The notes: a model not told the origin generated them from the sequence alone. Counted from the stretch's first letter, positions 11,191 through 24,424 are shown. The stretch: 64,000 nt of DNA from Paragonimus westermani (GCA_008508345.1 QNGE01001253.1:1-64000), one strand, 5' to 3'. Numbers and translations are program-made.

Positions 11191-13605
11191 GATGCCATCC
11201 CGACATACTTCTCATATGTTACCGCGATTGTTGTGGGAACGATTACCATGTTCAGTTAAATTTAATGACCCACGCAAAAAATGGCTTCATAATTTTCAGT
11301 GGTTTACTACTACATTGATTAAACCTGTTTGTGGGAATGCGAACAAAAAGACTCCAGTGAGTTGCCAGCCCCCTCTGCAAGGTCGAATAAGAGAGATTGC
11401 ATGACGTGTGAAAATTCGATGTTGAAAACTTTGACTCAGTGCAAGTCCACCATGGGCACAAACCTTACACACAACAGCGAGTTCCGCATTATAATCAATA
11501 ACTGAGGACAATAGAGCCTCGTAACTGAGGCTCAGTGAGGAATAACAGAAGGTGTTGCCGATAATTAATGACCCACCAACTTGTGATGGCCAAAGGGACA
11601 TGTACCCGACTTCTGTCTACTAGCCGTTCAAAACGCTTTTCCTGGGTATCAGTCGAACTGTGTCCAAATGATCAATATTCTGAAAGAACGCCGTCTAGTT
11701 TGGTAACGAATCTTGTATTTCCAGTATTAGTTATATATTCAGGGGAAGCCCATTATGAGGTAACAACCAACTGAACGAAAGGAGAAAACGTAAAACTGGC
11801 TCGCCATACTCGACGGCACCCTAACACGCGGTGAGAAAAATGTGTTTAGAACTCTCAAGTAAGCTAAATAACAAACGAAGCGTTGCACCACCCATGACTT
11901 CTTGGTGACCCTCAAGCGGTGTGACATGTTGACTTCAAAACTTGCTATATATTATGTCTAGGTTATTATGGAAGTTCTCATGTAGCATGCCACCTCGGTG
12001 TTAATTCACACGTCAAGTCATTGTATGCGGTGAACCGAAGCGTGACACCCGTTTGATCAGATCTCATTTCAAATACACTTTCTAGCCTCCCTTGCCATTA
12101 TTTTGCCTCGGTACTATTCATCACGTTGTGCCAGAGCATGTGCTCCTTCCGCCTGATGATTGTCTGGTATCCATTCTCACCAGCCTCCTGCATATCACAT
12201 CTGGTTTCCGGCGTACCCGTTGCCGGTGACCAAATGTGTCGTGCAGTGAGACGTAAGCATCGAACCCGGAGGATAAGGATCACAGATGAATCGTTAACAA
12301 CTCGCACCAGTCAAGTTGTGCGTAGAACCTATGAATACGTTAAACAACACTCGAGAATGTACAAGGAAGGCGGGCTGGAAAAGTGAATAAATAGGTGGGT
12401 TGTTGCAAGCAAGCAAGCGAACACTGTGTGCATTAGTTACACGACTGACGGAAATGTCGCTGTGTTCATATCAGCATTCTTATATCGTGTATATACAAAA
12501 GCATTTACCAATACCAAAAGTAATTGTATGATTCAACCTTGAAGTGTTGTTAATTGCAAACCACTGTGGTGTGCACTTAGCTAATGAAGGACACCTCGGT
12601 GCAGTGACCATCGTTAAGGTTACAAATCCGACAGAACGATGAAACATCGAAAGACGCTAAACGCTGAATATGGTGTTCGCTGAGGCCGATGTACTCAAAA
12701 TAGTGGCTCTTCTGCGTTTCGCCTTTCACGGTTATTTTGTTACCCTAATAATCACACGGATTCATGGCTTTCGGATGAAGTTACCCGAGGGATAATGTAT
12801 GGGTATTGTGCGGGCCATTAGCCCACTAGATAATTCGGTAGTCATCAGAGATAAGTTGAGTAATATGGCGCCCGTTTGCTTATTACTGACCACGCTTAGG
12901 TATGTCCCTTAGGCGTATGCAAAAGTTCAAAGAATTTTCCGAAAATGCTACCGTGTGAATTGTCTTCACCGATTCCACCGACGAGGACGCGGGTCCAAGG
13001 CGGGGTCTGAGGTCACTCGATACAACCGGTTTGTCTTAGTTATCATCTTCTGGGCGTCCGTGGATTGAAAGTCAGCCAATGGAAGTGGGGTGTACTGCGA
13101 CTGTTGAAGAATACAGGGAGTGCCAGCGATAACTTTGTCCGCCGTTTCATGAATGAGTAGCTAAGGCGACCTTAAAGCAACCTCTTGGTGTTTAGCTATT
13201 AACTTTGGAAGAGAAGGAATCATTGCCTGACGAAGATCTGATTACGAGGCTTCCTCTCATGACCCTGTCGAATGAATCTTGTATTTCAACATTCTGGTGA
13301 AGAATGTAAGAGGCAGCGCTTCGAATGCTTCTTTCCACAGGACAGAAAACCACCGGGACGAGGACGTCAGACATGAAATTAAAACAGGTGACGTGTCCAA
13401 ACTACAGGAGGAAAAACGATCCAGGCGAACCCTGAATGACAGCAGGCGAGGCACATACACAATACTACCAGACAGCGATTGTCAAAATTCACAAATGAGA
13501 GGCAAACAGGCCATATCAACATTCCAACCGACCGTTCTAACGTTCCAATTTAAGAGCATGACCTTTCAAAGTACTTTAGTTGGATCTCTTAAACGATGCT
13601 CTACA
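11191..13605. other. No gene recognised (2.4 kb)
   Basis: Only short, overlapping open frames on both strands. The 11296-11601 minus frame lies upstream of LINE 1 and could be LINE 5' sequence, but no motif supports this. Confidence 0.4.
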
Positions 13606-14205
13606 TTGAATCGTTCGCTAACGATCCAAGTTCACACCGAGTTGCGTGTAATCTGTTGATCCCGTGAATGCGTCTCTCAATATTCAACGGCTGATATAGT
13701 CTATCCTCGAAACGCTTACCGAGAAGGCGCTCGTAATAACTGGATTTAATACAGTACTAATTGTATCGATGTAAAAGAAAATTAATTCTCTCATCTCGGA
13801 TGTGGAAATCCTCGGATGTCAAACAAACAGCCGGTGCAACGATTCGACAACCAGGCACCGCTCAACAATAGTGGACGATGAAACGGGGTTGAGCTCCCAT
13901 AAACAAATTGTCAGTGGTTGGGTCGGAGCAGAACGACTGTTCGTGCATCGAGAAACGACGGGAATTGCAAGTTGCTCAAGAAAAAAAATAGAAGAAACAT
14001 TTTCCATTTCGGCGTTTCGAAGTTTACAGGGCTCGGACTAAATAAGGGTAGGAGAAACGGTGGCAGTAGCTGATGTAAGGACAAAGATGAGTAATGCAGT
14101 TTATCTAGAGAAGAGAGCAAGGCGTATGGCCACCTGTCAATATCAGTCAAAGCTCAGCAATTTCAAAATAACGCAAGAGACCTTAAAAGTTCAACACTCT
14201 ATATG
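13606..14205 (+). repeat. Unnamed repeat Rep-A, copy 1
   Basis: Starts at TGAATCGTTCGCTAACGATC and runs about 600 bp to a CAAAATAACGCAA-like end. It matches the reverse strand of 47640-48237 over its whole length and 34965-35420 over its last two thirds. Identity is roughly 70% by eye. No coding motif. Confidence 0.75.
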
Positions 14206-17019
14206 GATAGGTTGGAAGCTTGAGGACCCCAAAAGTAGGTACCATACTACATCGCAGTCTCCGAAACTTGATAAAGTGTGGAGTAATCCCATCAAGTCTT
14301 CTTTCACCTGGCTCGGTGTATATTCTTAGGACGGCCTTCGTAGTCTCCCACTGGACAGCCCTAGCAGGCGCTTATCTTTCTGGAGATATGGAAGAAGATC
14401 GTCGTGCCATTCTAAACGTGAGGCAAAAAGAATTTGTTGCACGGAAGCTTACAACGTGCGCGAGGAAAACTTACTGAACAGTCCCCTGTGGGTGTCAAGG
14501 TCCCGTCAGCTTATATGGCATTAACCCCAGCGTTCGGTGAACTAAGCCGAATTTTTGCGGACGAGTGATCTCGATTTTTTCCTTGTAGGTGGTAAGTGGT
14601 TAGTAGTTTCACTAAGATGGTAGGTGGCCTCAGAAGGAGAAGGATATGTCTTTGAAACATGCAGACAAACAGTGCTCTCAGTCGAAATGCTAGCGCCTAT
14701 CGGTTTTGCGTTATGACGGTTAAGTTATCAGTTAGGAACAGTACTCTATCCAAGTAGCTTAGTAACCATCCAGTTGTTGGGACCAGAAAGCCGTTCGGTA
14801 CCTTTAAGTGAAAGTGAAGACTCCATCAGCTCCACTATGGCTACCTTTTAAGTAGCGCATCCGGGTCAGTACAACATATACGATATTCCATGGAACTTTA
14901 TGCAACTTGGAGCGACAAGTCGATTATTCCAAACATTCAAGAACAGATTATATCACAACGCTATGGTAATATTGGTCAACTTACCAAAGTGAGTAATAAG
15001 ACAATCCAAACAGTTCCGAGCAACAGGTCGTTTCCAAGAAATGAATTACAACCTGGTGCAGAACAGACTAAAGATGAACTTTAATCACATAAGATGACAT
15101 CCATACCCAACAGTCGGGCTGAAAAACAACGAGGCCTGGTCGAGCTCCAGTAACATGGTGTGTCCACCACTCAAGCAAAGTGTGATAATAAGCAACTGGC
15201 TGTTCTCACAAGTACAAAATGGGCGCAATACAAGAGAAGCTTGAGGTTCAAGGTCCGATCAACCATCATAGACAGGAAAGGTGGAGTGTACTGGGGTTAA
15301 TACTTGAGGGGAATAGAGTTGGGTCAGATTTTCACGACTAGGCTTAAAAAATCGCACAGAAATTGCGGAGGCCTGTCCAGTGTGCACAGGCTATTCAGAA
15401 GAACCACGACTAGGATATGGTTTGCAATATCCGACGACAAACTTAAGGTGCTATTGTGATAATAAGCCAACACATCAACAGATTCAGGGTTGGTAGTAAT
15501 AAGTCCTAGCCAGCCCATCAGCTGCGGGACATCAAGTCTTGCCTTGTGAATGAAGACACCGGTCCTGGGATCGGAGACCATGGCTGATTTCAGAAATGGT
15601 CGCCCGTGGTAACAGTAGGGTATTGGTTTCAAACAAGAGCGTGAGACTTCTGATCAGACTCAGTCCGACGTACCCTAAAGGTCATTCGGGTACCCCGCTT
15701 ACTATGGATCAGCTTGAGCACACAAGTGTAAAGTTGGCAAGGAGCGTCCCAAGGCGCTCAGTCATTGATTGACTGGTCTTTGGATATGTTATCTCTCACC
15801 TATTGGTATCAAATAAGAAGCAGTTGTAGGCAATTTCCGGAGCCTCATTTTGAATGCGATCAGTCGATTGCTTTGTAGTCCTTCAGAGCATGTCGATGTG
15901 TTCCAAATGCTCTGTCGGTTTGTGTCAGGTAGCACTTCTGCTCATGTTTCATCCTTGTGTGCAAAATTAACAATCGGGCGAGGCGAAGTCTCCTGTTGTT
16001 CCGATCTGACATCAATTATTTTCTATAATTTGCGTCACTTACAGACAGTTTTATCGACTTCCAAAGCGTCTCCAGTAGTTTGGGCAGAATGCATCTCAGT
16101 GAAGAAGGAAGGAGGCTGATGACCCACTCAGGATGAGAATAGACTACTAAAACGTAATTTGAAACTTCGCCCGTAAGCAAAACTCGAGGCTCAACCTTTC
16201 TCAGTACTTCACGTTTATATTTGTTACCTATCCTCGAAAATTCGATAGTCTCATATAAACTGCTCTTCGTTATAGGACTAGTCTGCGGACTGTCCGAACC
16301 CAGTGTCATCAAGGAACATTATGAAAAGTCAGCGAAGACTTAGAAGGTGAGTTGAAATATATTTTCTTTCTCCCTACTCAAAACGTTCCTTTGTTGGTCA
16401 TTCTCGATCGTGGTGTCAACGATATGCTTGTGTAGTGGAACGGAGAGTTGGGGGAACAGTACCTCAAGGCAAATACAAGAATTCACAGTAGGTGTCCGCA
16501 ACTAATTCCACTACACTAAGTCTGCTGCGTATTGCAAAAAGATTCTTCCCTTTAATAATAACGGAATTGGCTTCTCCAGTGAGCCAAATGAACGTTGCCA
16601 CCGTTTGTCCACGATAACCAGGACCGCGTGCGAGCAGAAGGCGAAAAGCGCGAGGACGAAGTGTGTATTGATTCAAGCAATAGACAAGTAGTTAATATGT
16701 ACAATGAACATAACCGGTATGAAGAATGGTACGTAACAAAAGATCGAAATGGTAACAGACTCTACACCTGCTCCAGATTTCCGGGTCTAGTGGAAAATCA
16801 TATCAAATTGTATTTTTGTGGGTAACGAGCAACATCCGGAGTTCACGGTCATCGTGATATAACGTTTCCACCAAACAACTATCGTCCCGAAACAGACATC
16901 AGCTTTAGGTACACACTTCAATCGGAACATTGCGCTGGGTATACCTCCCTTTGTAAGTTAAACGTAGGCGCAACAAATTTTTTCGCTGGTCTTTAAGCAT
17001 GAGAATTGGCGTCGTATAA
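14206..17019. other. No gene recognised (2.8 kb)
   Basis: Short frames only. The minus frame at 15324-15632 (102 codons) and the plus frame at 16595-16825 show no recognisable domain. Confidence 0.4.
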
Positions 17020-19840
17020 CGAAACTAGTGAGTCAATGAAGATCGGCTCCCGGTGAAAGACAAATATCCATTAAATCCTAGTTAAATAAGCGACTGAGAA
17101 AAAGAAATATTCGGAGGGGGGGATTAAACGACGGTTGAGTTCATATTGACTTGGCAGGCCCCCACGACGATACTTTATCATTTGGGCTGCGTAGACTCTG
17201 ATTCCGTTTGCAGATGCATAACGTAAGTCGCAGCTGGCTTCTAATCTTCACTACGTGGTTCATCTGTGTATGGAAGCACGATTGATCGGAACGTTGGGCT
17301 AATATTTTGCACGCCCATTCGAATAGTGTGCGTAGAATTACCGAGCTTTCGTACGTTTACCCAGTGTGCCAGCCACGCAGGCTTTTCGCCGTATAGTGGA
17401 TAGTATGAGTACGATGTTACTGTTGGCAATGCGGCGGTGGATGCAGCACGAGCATCACTTATTTCTGCAGTGTTCAAAGAAGTCTGTCATTTGTGCACGA
17501 CAGCCTAGTATACGCTAGCAGAAACTGGAAACTGCGCTAACGCCAGGTTCAATCACTTTCACAACCGCTACGGCTATAAGACTGGATCCAATTTAACAGT
17601 TTGTTTTGACTTTCGGCCTCTTCGCCGGAATAGTCCCATTCAGTAAGATGTACAATTTTTCGTCGTTCAACATTATACACCTCCACAATTTTGGCTGACC
17701 AGGAAAACATTAGGTGTGGTAAGTGGCTTATTTTTGTCTGGTTACAAACAACTCGAAGTAAACGATCAAAGTCTGTCATAACTTGTTCTTTTTAACAACA
17801 TCTACGTTAATGTTGTGTCAACTGACTGCTATTTTGAACGCATCAGTCACAACGAAAAAAATGAGACTGTGGGAGCTGGCACGATCTGTGGATAACTCAT
17901 AAGTTTCTTCTAAGGGGTGTGACAGCCCAAGCTAGCCCGAAACGGCCCAGAAGGGAATACGCCTTGTAGCAGACAACACTTATATAATCAACAAAAATTT
18001 GCAAAGAATTCAATCCTGTTTAAAGGTATCGAGGTCCACCGGAACGATGGTCAGATGTGCTAACTTCTGGTGTTTGTGACATGATGGCGTGTGACGCTAA
18101 AGGTAGATTCACTGCAAACTCCAACCGCGAAAGTGATGCAAAAGGCCCACAGTCCGTTCAGACTTCACTTACGGCATCTAAAAAAGCGTACACACAAGGT
18201 GTAGTTATTGAATGTGAGAGATTCTTCACCGCCGCATAAATTGGAGGACACGTTTGACTTGACCACACCTTCCGGACGGTGTGCACTGAAGTACGTGAAA
18301 AATCTGCCTATCTTTTTCAAGCCCAGTAGCTTTCAGGTATGTCATTTTCAACGCGCAATGTGAAAACTAATTAGGTTCACCACATTGGGCCAAAAAGTGT
18401 TACCGCGTGATTATCTTCCTAAGAGGGAAGCTGTCACTTAGTTGAAGGCACTAGGAAACGACTAGCTCATTTCAATGGCTCACCTAGACATTTTCATATC
18501 TTACAGTGTTTTAGTGTATGAAAAAGTTCACGTACTGATGTTGAAAGTGAAATCAACAAGCAACGCTGGCTCGTTAGCCATGCCAACGTTCCGGCTCTGC
18601 CTCTTCGTGTAAATAGCTAATGATGTTTAGTTGACGGAAATCTATTGTACGATTAAACCGACTTCATATCGCGCAATCACCTAGCTTGTATGATGTTCCA
18701 AGGGAAACAGTCGTTTGGGCGTTAGTGTTCGCTTCTCAAACATTTCAGAAATTATTACAACCTGTAATCCATGCAAAGCGGGCGAAGTTAAGCAAGTTCG
18801 ATCAGATGGTTGTGAAGAGGAAACTGAACATACCGAAATGTTCCCAAGATTTCCGTTATGCTAAAAAAATATTATCATCAGTTCATGTGCAACTGACCCA
18901 CTGTGTCAGCTCATTTATTAAGGTATCGTAGTTGCAGATTGCCGGACGGAATGCTCGATTGTCTGCTTCGATTTCACCCTATTTGGTGACGTTTTGGAGA
19001 TGAGAATAAAAAATAATCAGTTTACGAATAAATCGCACTTGCAGTGCATTCCATGTGTGTGACTGTTATCCTTACTTTGTTGTCTTGTGAACGCTGTTGA
19101 TCAACCAAATTTGACGTAGTCCGCTAATCAAATTTTTGAAAATGAGAGTTCGGTGCATGCCTATCAATGTACCTGTAGCTTTCAATCCATTTCGCAGCGG
19201 TTCACGTTTCGGAAAAACTTTGGGAAGAGCCAACAAATGAATGCGTTCGTGGCTTCATTGAATGTTTGGCGATAGATAGCATTACCAGGAGCACCAATTG
19301 GAGAGGACTTGATAATCCTCGTTCTTTAGCATCTTAATTGTTTATTTGTATGAAAGTAGTACATCCTCATTTCCTTAGCGCAGAAACCATCATAAAAAGA
19401 AGACATCCTGACACGTTGAACGCCGACATGAAACAGGTCTTCCGAGGATGCGTTTTAAATACAAGACTGGTGGCTTCAAAAAAGTTAGTGACAGGAGTAG
19501 TGATCACTTCATCATCGCTGTTAGTGCGCCATTTATTAAGTGTGTTACACATGTCTTGAGTGTATATCTACCGTCCAACGTGGAACAGTCCCACTTACGT
19601 TCTTTGTCAGTCATTTGGAAAATATTGAACACTGCGCTGACTATGATGAAAAAGAGCTGGATGGCTTATAAGGTGTTCGTGTTTAATGGGGATTTTAGAA
19701 CTAGACGGCTTTTAACACAATAACCTAACTCGGCTGCGCGATTTCTGCATCAGTTCCCTCAGAGCCCTAATTAAGCACGCTTACGTACACTCGGAGGTCA
19801 TTCAATTATGCTCGAAGGGCTGTCGGTGAGCGTTCAGATG

Positions 19841-19844
19841 CTAC
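19841..19844. other. Target site duplication CTAC, left of full-length element
   Basis: CTAC directly precedes the TGTAGCGAC start of the LTR. The same CTAC flanks the second LTR copy on both sides. Confidence 0.8.
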
Positions 19845-20140
19845 TGTAGCGACTATAATAAATGATATTTTGATAGTCGCATTCATCTGTACATTTTCTA
19901 TGATTTTGGTTTTGCACCTTCTTATGTTTTAGTCGAGCTACCCGTTTTGTAACATCCGGCCCGGGGCTAAAATCACAACTCGCCCCATGCCTTGCTAGCT
20001 TGACGTGTCTCTGTAGGCTCTATTCTCCAGGGTCGGTAATAATACACGAAGTCAACGCGCTGTGACTTGGCTTTTCATTGTCGATCGATTGTCGATAGTG
20101 ATAACTGACAGGGTTTCATTTCGTTGGATCAGTTCCAACA
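19845..20140 (+). repeat. 5' LTR of CsRn1-like gypsy element (296 bp)
   Basis: Begins TGTAGCGACTATAATAAATG and ends GTTCCAACA, with terminal TG...CA. It is followed by two bases and then a primer binding site. One mismatch to the other copy (19939). Confidence 0.92.
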
Positions 20141-20142
20141 AC

Positions 20143-20155
20143 TGGTGAGCCCGAC
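20143..20155 (+). promoter_or_regulatory. Primer binding site, tRNA-Trp type
   Basis: TGGTGAGCCCGAC, two bases after the LTR, differs at one position from the complement of the tRNA-Trp 3' end (TGGTGACCCCGAC). tRNA-Trp priming is a known trait of CsRn1-like elements. Confidence 0.75.
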
Positions 20156-20328
20156 ATTAATTTGAACATGCGGTCACACTTTGCCATTTTTCGGTGAGTC
20201 CGTTCCGTGTCGTTATTTTGCCTTATAACTTCGGAAGGAATTTTTTGCTCGTTATATATTTTGTTTATATTATTTTTATATCACCGATTTAATTATATAT
20301 CACTGCGTAACCGTTACTAGCCATACCC

Positions 20329-20735
20329 ATGTCAGCCAACGATTCTAAGTCGCTCGAGCACCCCACGGTAGCCATATCACTGATAGTCCCACCATTCTTA
20401 AAGATGGAGCCGATCTCATGGTTTGTACACCTAGAGGCAGAATTCTACAATAATCGAGTCTCTTTTGACCAGGCTAAATTCTGCCAGTTAGTAGCTCGTT
20501 TGCTGAAGGAGGTCACGACACACACGGCCCACAGAGAATAGCCACGAAACCTTTAAGGAAGCTGTAATAAAGCGAGTCACCCCATCGGAAAAGACTCGCC
20601 TGCAGCAGCTATTTAGCGAGCTAAAGCTGGGCGACAAACGCCCCATGACCCTAATTCGAGAGGTGCAACAATTACTAGGCACGTCGCACATGGACGAGTC
20701 TCACCTTGCGCGAGCTATGGAGACAGAGACTACTG
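20329..20735 (+). pseudogene. Gag of CsRn1-like element
   Basis: The first frame (20329-20541) has VPPFLKMEPISWFVHLEAEF and VSFDQAKFCQLVARLL, the typical gag helices of this clade. The second frame carries the following helices to 20735. Truncated by a deletion that joins it to RT. Confidence 0.85.
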
Positions 20736-20744
20736 GAGACTGAA

Positions 20745-21298
20745 ACTCGCCGGGGCAGAGTTCGGGCACATGCTCAAGCTTGGAATAATACGCCCTTTCG
20801 AGAATCCATGGGCCTCACCGTTTCACATGGTCCCCAAGCAGTCAGGCGACCGGCGCCCATGCGGTGATTACCGCAGGCTAAACAAAGCAACCGTCCCTGA
20901 CAAGTATCCAACCCCACATATGCAGGATTTAACGACTTGCTTACATGGATAAACCATATTCAGCAAGATTGATTTAGTACGTGCATATCACCAGATCCCG
21001 GTAGCCAGAGAAGACACCCAAAACCGCAGTTATAACCCCCTTTGGCCTCTTCGAATTTTCTCGAATGTCATTTGGCTTGAGCAACGCAGCTCAAACTTTC
21101 CAACGCTTCATACATGGAGTGACACGTGGTTTGAACTTTGTCTGCCCTTATCTGGATGATATTTTGGTAGCCAGTTCTTCACAGGAAGAACACGTCACTC
21201 ATCTCCGCACCCTACTGGAACGTCTGACCCAACACGGTGTCACGGTTAATCCCGCTAAATGCGAATTAGTTAAGGCCACAATAGAATTTCTGGGCCAT
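20745..21298 (+). pseudogene. Reverse transcriptase of CsRn1-like element
   Basis: RT fingers and palm: [50 protein letters not shown] and CPYLDDILVAS with both Asp of the catalytic box retained. One stop and one frameshift. Ends FLGH at the gap. Confidence 0.93.
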
Positions 21299-21299
21299 N
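21299..21299. other. Assembly gap (single N)
   Basis: One N joins the RT of the CsRn1-like element to the second copy of its own left flank. Confidence 0.99.
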
Positions 21300-24200
21300 C
21301 GAAACTAGTGAGTCAATGAAGATCGGCTCCCGGTGAAAGACAAATATCCATTAAATCCTAGTTAAATAAGCGACTGAGAAAAAGAAATATTCGGAGGGGG
21401 GGATTAAACGACGGTTGAGTTCATATTGACTTGGCAGGCCCCCACGACGATACTTTATCATTTGGGCTGCGTAGACTCTGATTCCGTTTGCAGATGCATA
21501 ACGTAAGTCGCAGCTGGCTTCTAATCTTCACTACGTGGTTCATCTGTGTATGGAAGCACGATTGATCGGAACGTTGGGCTAATATTTTGCACGCCCATTC
21601 GAATAGTGTGCGTAGAATTACCGAGCTTTCGTACGTTTACCCAGTGTGCCAGCCACGCAGGCTTTTCGCCGTATAGTGGATAGTATGAGTACGATGTTAC
21701 TGTTGGCAATGCGGCGGTGGATGCAGCACGAGCATCACTTATTTCTGCAGTGTTCAAAGAAGTCTGTCATTTGTGCACGACAGCCTAGTATACGCTAGCA
21801 GAAACTGGAAACTGCGCTAACGCCAGGTTCAATCACTTTCACAACCGCTACGGCTATAAGACTGGATCCAATTTAACAGTTTGTTTTGACTTTCGGCCTC
21901 TTCGCCGGAATAGTCCCATTCAGTAAGATGTACAATTTTTCGTCGTTCAACATTATACACCTCCACAATTTTGGCTGACCAGGAAAACATTAGGTGTGGT
22001 AAGTGGCTTATTTTTGTCTGGTTACAAACAACTCGAAGTAAACGATCAAAGTCTGTCATAACTTGTTCTTTTTAACAACATCTACGTTAATGTTGTGTCA
22101 ACTGACTGCTATTTTGAACGCATCAGTCACAACGAAAAAAATGAGACTGTGGGAGCTGGCACGATCTGTGGATAACTCATAAGTTTCTTCTAAGGGGTGT
22201 GACAGCCCAAGCTAGCCCGAAACGGCCCAGAAGGGAATACGCCTTGTAGCAGACAACACTTATATAATCAACAAAAATTTGCAAAGAATTCAATCCTGTT
22301 TAAAGGTATCGAGGTCCACCGGAACGATGGTCAGATGTGCTAACTTCTGGTGTTTGTGACATGATGGCGTGTGACGCTAAAGGTAGATTCACTGCAAACT
22401 CCAACCGCGAAAGTGATGCAAAAGGCCCACAGTCCGTTCAGACTTCACTTACGGCATCTAAAAAAGCGTACACACAAGGTGTAGTTATTGAATGTGAGAG
22501 ATTCTTCACCGCCGCATAAATTGGAGGACACGTTTGACTTGACCACACCTTCCGGACGGTGTGCACTGAAGTACGTGAAAAATCTGCCTATCTTTTTCAA
22601 GCCCAGTAGCTTTCAGGTATGTCATTTTCAACGCGCAATGTGAAAACTAATTAGGTTCACCACATTGGGCCAAAAAGTGTTACCGCGTGATTATCTTCCT
22701 AAGAGGGAAGCTGTCACTTAGTTGAAGGCACTAGGAAACGACTAGCTCATTTCAATGGCTCACCTAGACATTTTCATATCTTACAGTGTTTTAGTGTATG
22801 AAAAAGTTCACGTACTGATGTTGAAAGTGAAATCAACAAGCAACGCTGGCTCGTTAGCCATGCCAACGTTCCGGCTCTGCCTCTTCGTGTAAATAGCTAA
22901 TGATGTTTAGTTGACGGAAATCTATTGTACGATTAAACCGACTTCATATCGCGCAATCACCTAGCTTGTATGATGTTCCAAGGGAAACAGTCGTTTGGGC
23001 GTTAGTGTTCGCTTCTCAAACATTTCAGAAATTATTACAACCTGTAATCCATGCAAAGCGGGCGAAGTTAAGCAAGTTCGATCAGATGGTTGTGAAGAGG
23101 AAACTGAACATACCGAAATGTTCCCAAGATTTCCGTTATGCTAAAAAAATATTATCATCAGTTCATGTGCAACTGACCCACTGTGTCAGCTCATTTATTA
23201 AGGTATCGTAGTTGCAGATTGCCGGACGGAATGCTCGATTGTCTGCTTCGATTTCACCCTATTTGGTGACGTTTTGGAGATGAGAATAAAAAATAATCAG
23301 TTTACGAATAAATCGCACTTGCAGTGCATTCCATGTGTGTGACTGTTATCCGTACTTTGTTGTCTTGTGAACGCTGTTGATCAACCAAATTTGACGTAGT
23401 CCGCTAATCAAATTTTTGAAAATGAGAGTTCGGTGCATGCCTATCAATGTACCTGTAGCTTTCAATCCATTTCGCAGCGGTTCACGTTTCGGAAAAACTT
23501 TGGGAAGAGCCAACAAATGAATGCGTTCGTGGCTTCATTGAATGTTTGGCGATAGATAGCATTACCAGGAGCACCAATTGGAGAGGACTTGATAATCCTC
23601 GTTCTTTAGCATCTTAATTGTTTATTTGTATGAAAGTAGTACATCCTCATTTCCTTAGCGCAGAAACCATCATAAAAAGAAGACATCCTGACACGTTGAA
23701 CGCCGACATGAAACAGGTCTTCCGAGGATGCGTTTTAAATACAAGACTGGTGGCTTCAAAAAAGTTAGTGACAGGAGTAGTGATCACTTCATCATCGCTG
23801 TTAGTGCGCCATTTATTAAGTGTGTTACACATGTCTTGACTGTATATCTACCGTCCAACGTGGAACAGTCCCACTTACGTTCTTTGTCAGTCATTTGGAA
23901 AATATTGAACACTGCGCTGACTATGATGAAAAAGAGCTGGATGGCTTATAAGGTGTTCGTGTTTAATGGGGATTTTAGAACTAGACGGCTTTTAACCCAA
24001 TAACCTAACTCGGCTGCGCGATTTCTGCATCAGTTCCCTCAGAGCCCTAATTAAGCACGCTTACGTACACTCGGAGGTCATTCAATTATGCTCGAAGGGC
24101 TGTCGGTGAGCGTTCAGATGCTACTGTAGCGACTATAATAAATGATATTTTGATAGTCGCATTCATCTGTACATTTTCTATGATTTTGGTTTTGCACCTT

Positions 24201-24420
24201 CTTATGTTTTAGTCGAGCGACCCGTTTTGTAACATCCGGCCCGGGGCTAAAATCACAACTCGCCCCATGCCTTGCTAGCTTGACGTGTCTCTGTAGGCTC
24301 TATTCTCCAGGGTCGGTAATAATACACGAAGTCAACGCGCTGTGACTTGGCTTTTCATTGTCGATCGATTGTCGATAGTGATAACTGACAGGGTTTCATT
24401 TCGTTGGATCAGTTCCAACA
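21300..24420. repeat. 3.12 kb direct repeat, copy 2 (flank plus solo LTR)
   Basis: Collinear copy of 17020-20140. Here the LTR is followed by host flank instead of a primer site. Confidence 0.97.
24125..24420 (+). repeat. Solo LTR of CsRn1-like element
   Basis: The same 296 bp LTR, bounded on both sides by CTAC (24121-24124 and 24421-24424), a perfect 4 bp target duplication. No internal element sequence. Confidence 0.93.
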
Positions 24421-24424
24421 CTAC

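Larger units (their letters stand above)
17020..20140. repeat. 3.12 kb direct repeat, copy 1 (flank plus LTR)
   Basis: Matches 21300-24420 at a constant offset of 4280 bases with no indel. The differences I found are 19072 T/G, 19560 G/C, 19717 A/C and 19939 T/G. It ends exactly at the 3' end of a 296 bp LTR. The flank (17020-19844) has only short frames, for example a 76-codon minus frame at 17549-17779 and an 81-codon plus frame at 18686-18931, neither recognised. Confidence 0.97.
20141..21298 (+). mobile_element. CsRn1-like gypsy element, internal part (gag-RT deletion derivative, cut by a gap)
   Basis: Leader, then gag ATG at 20329 (MSANDSKSLEHPTVAIS, 70 codons), frameshift, gag continuing to about 20735 ([38 protein letters not shown]). 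It then passes directly into RT near 20745 ([37 protein letters not shown]). RT runs on past a stop at about 20950 and a frameshift near 21020 to YLDD at 21149-21160. The gag C terminus, zinc knuckle and protease are missing. RNase H and integrase are absent because the contig ends at N 21299. Confidence 0.92.

Noticed and set aside
17020..24420. True tandem duplication of 3.1 kb
   Set aside because: Possible, but the copies end exactly at the LTR border, differ in solo versus occupied state and meet at an N; haplotype duplication explains this better.
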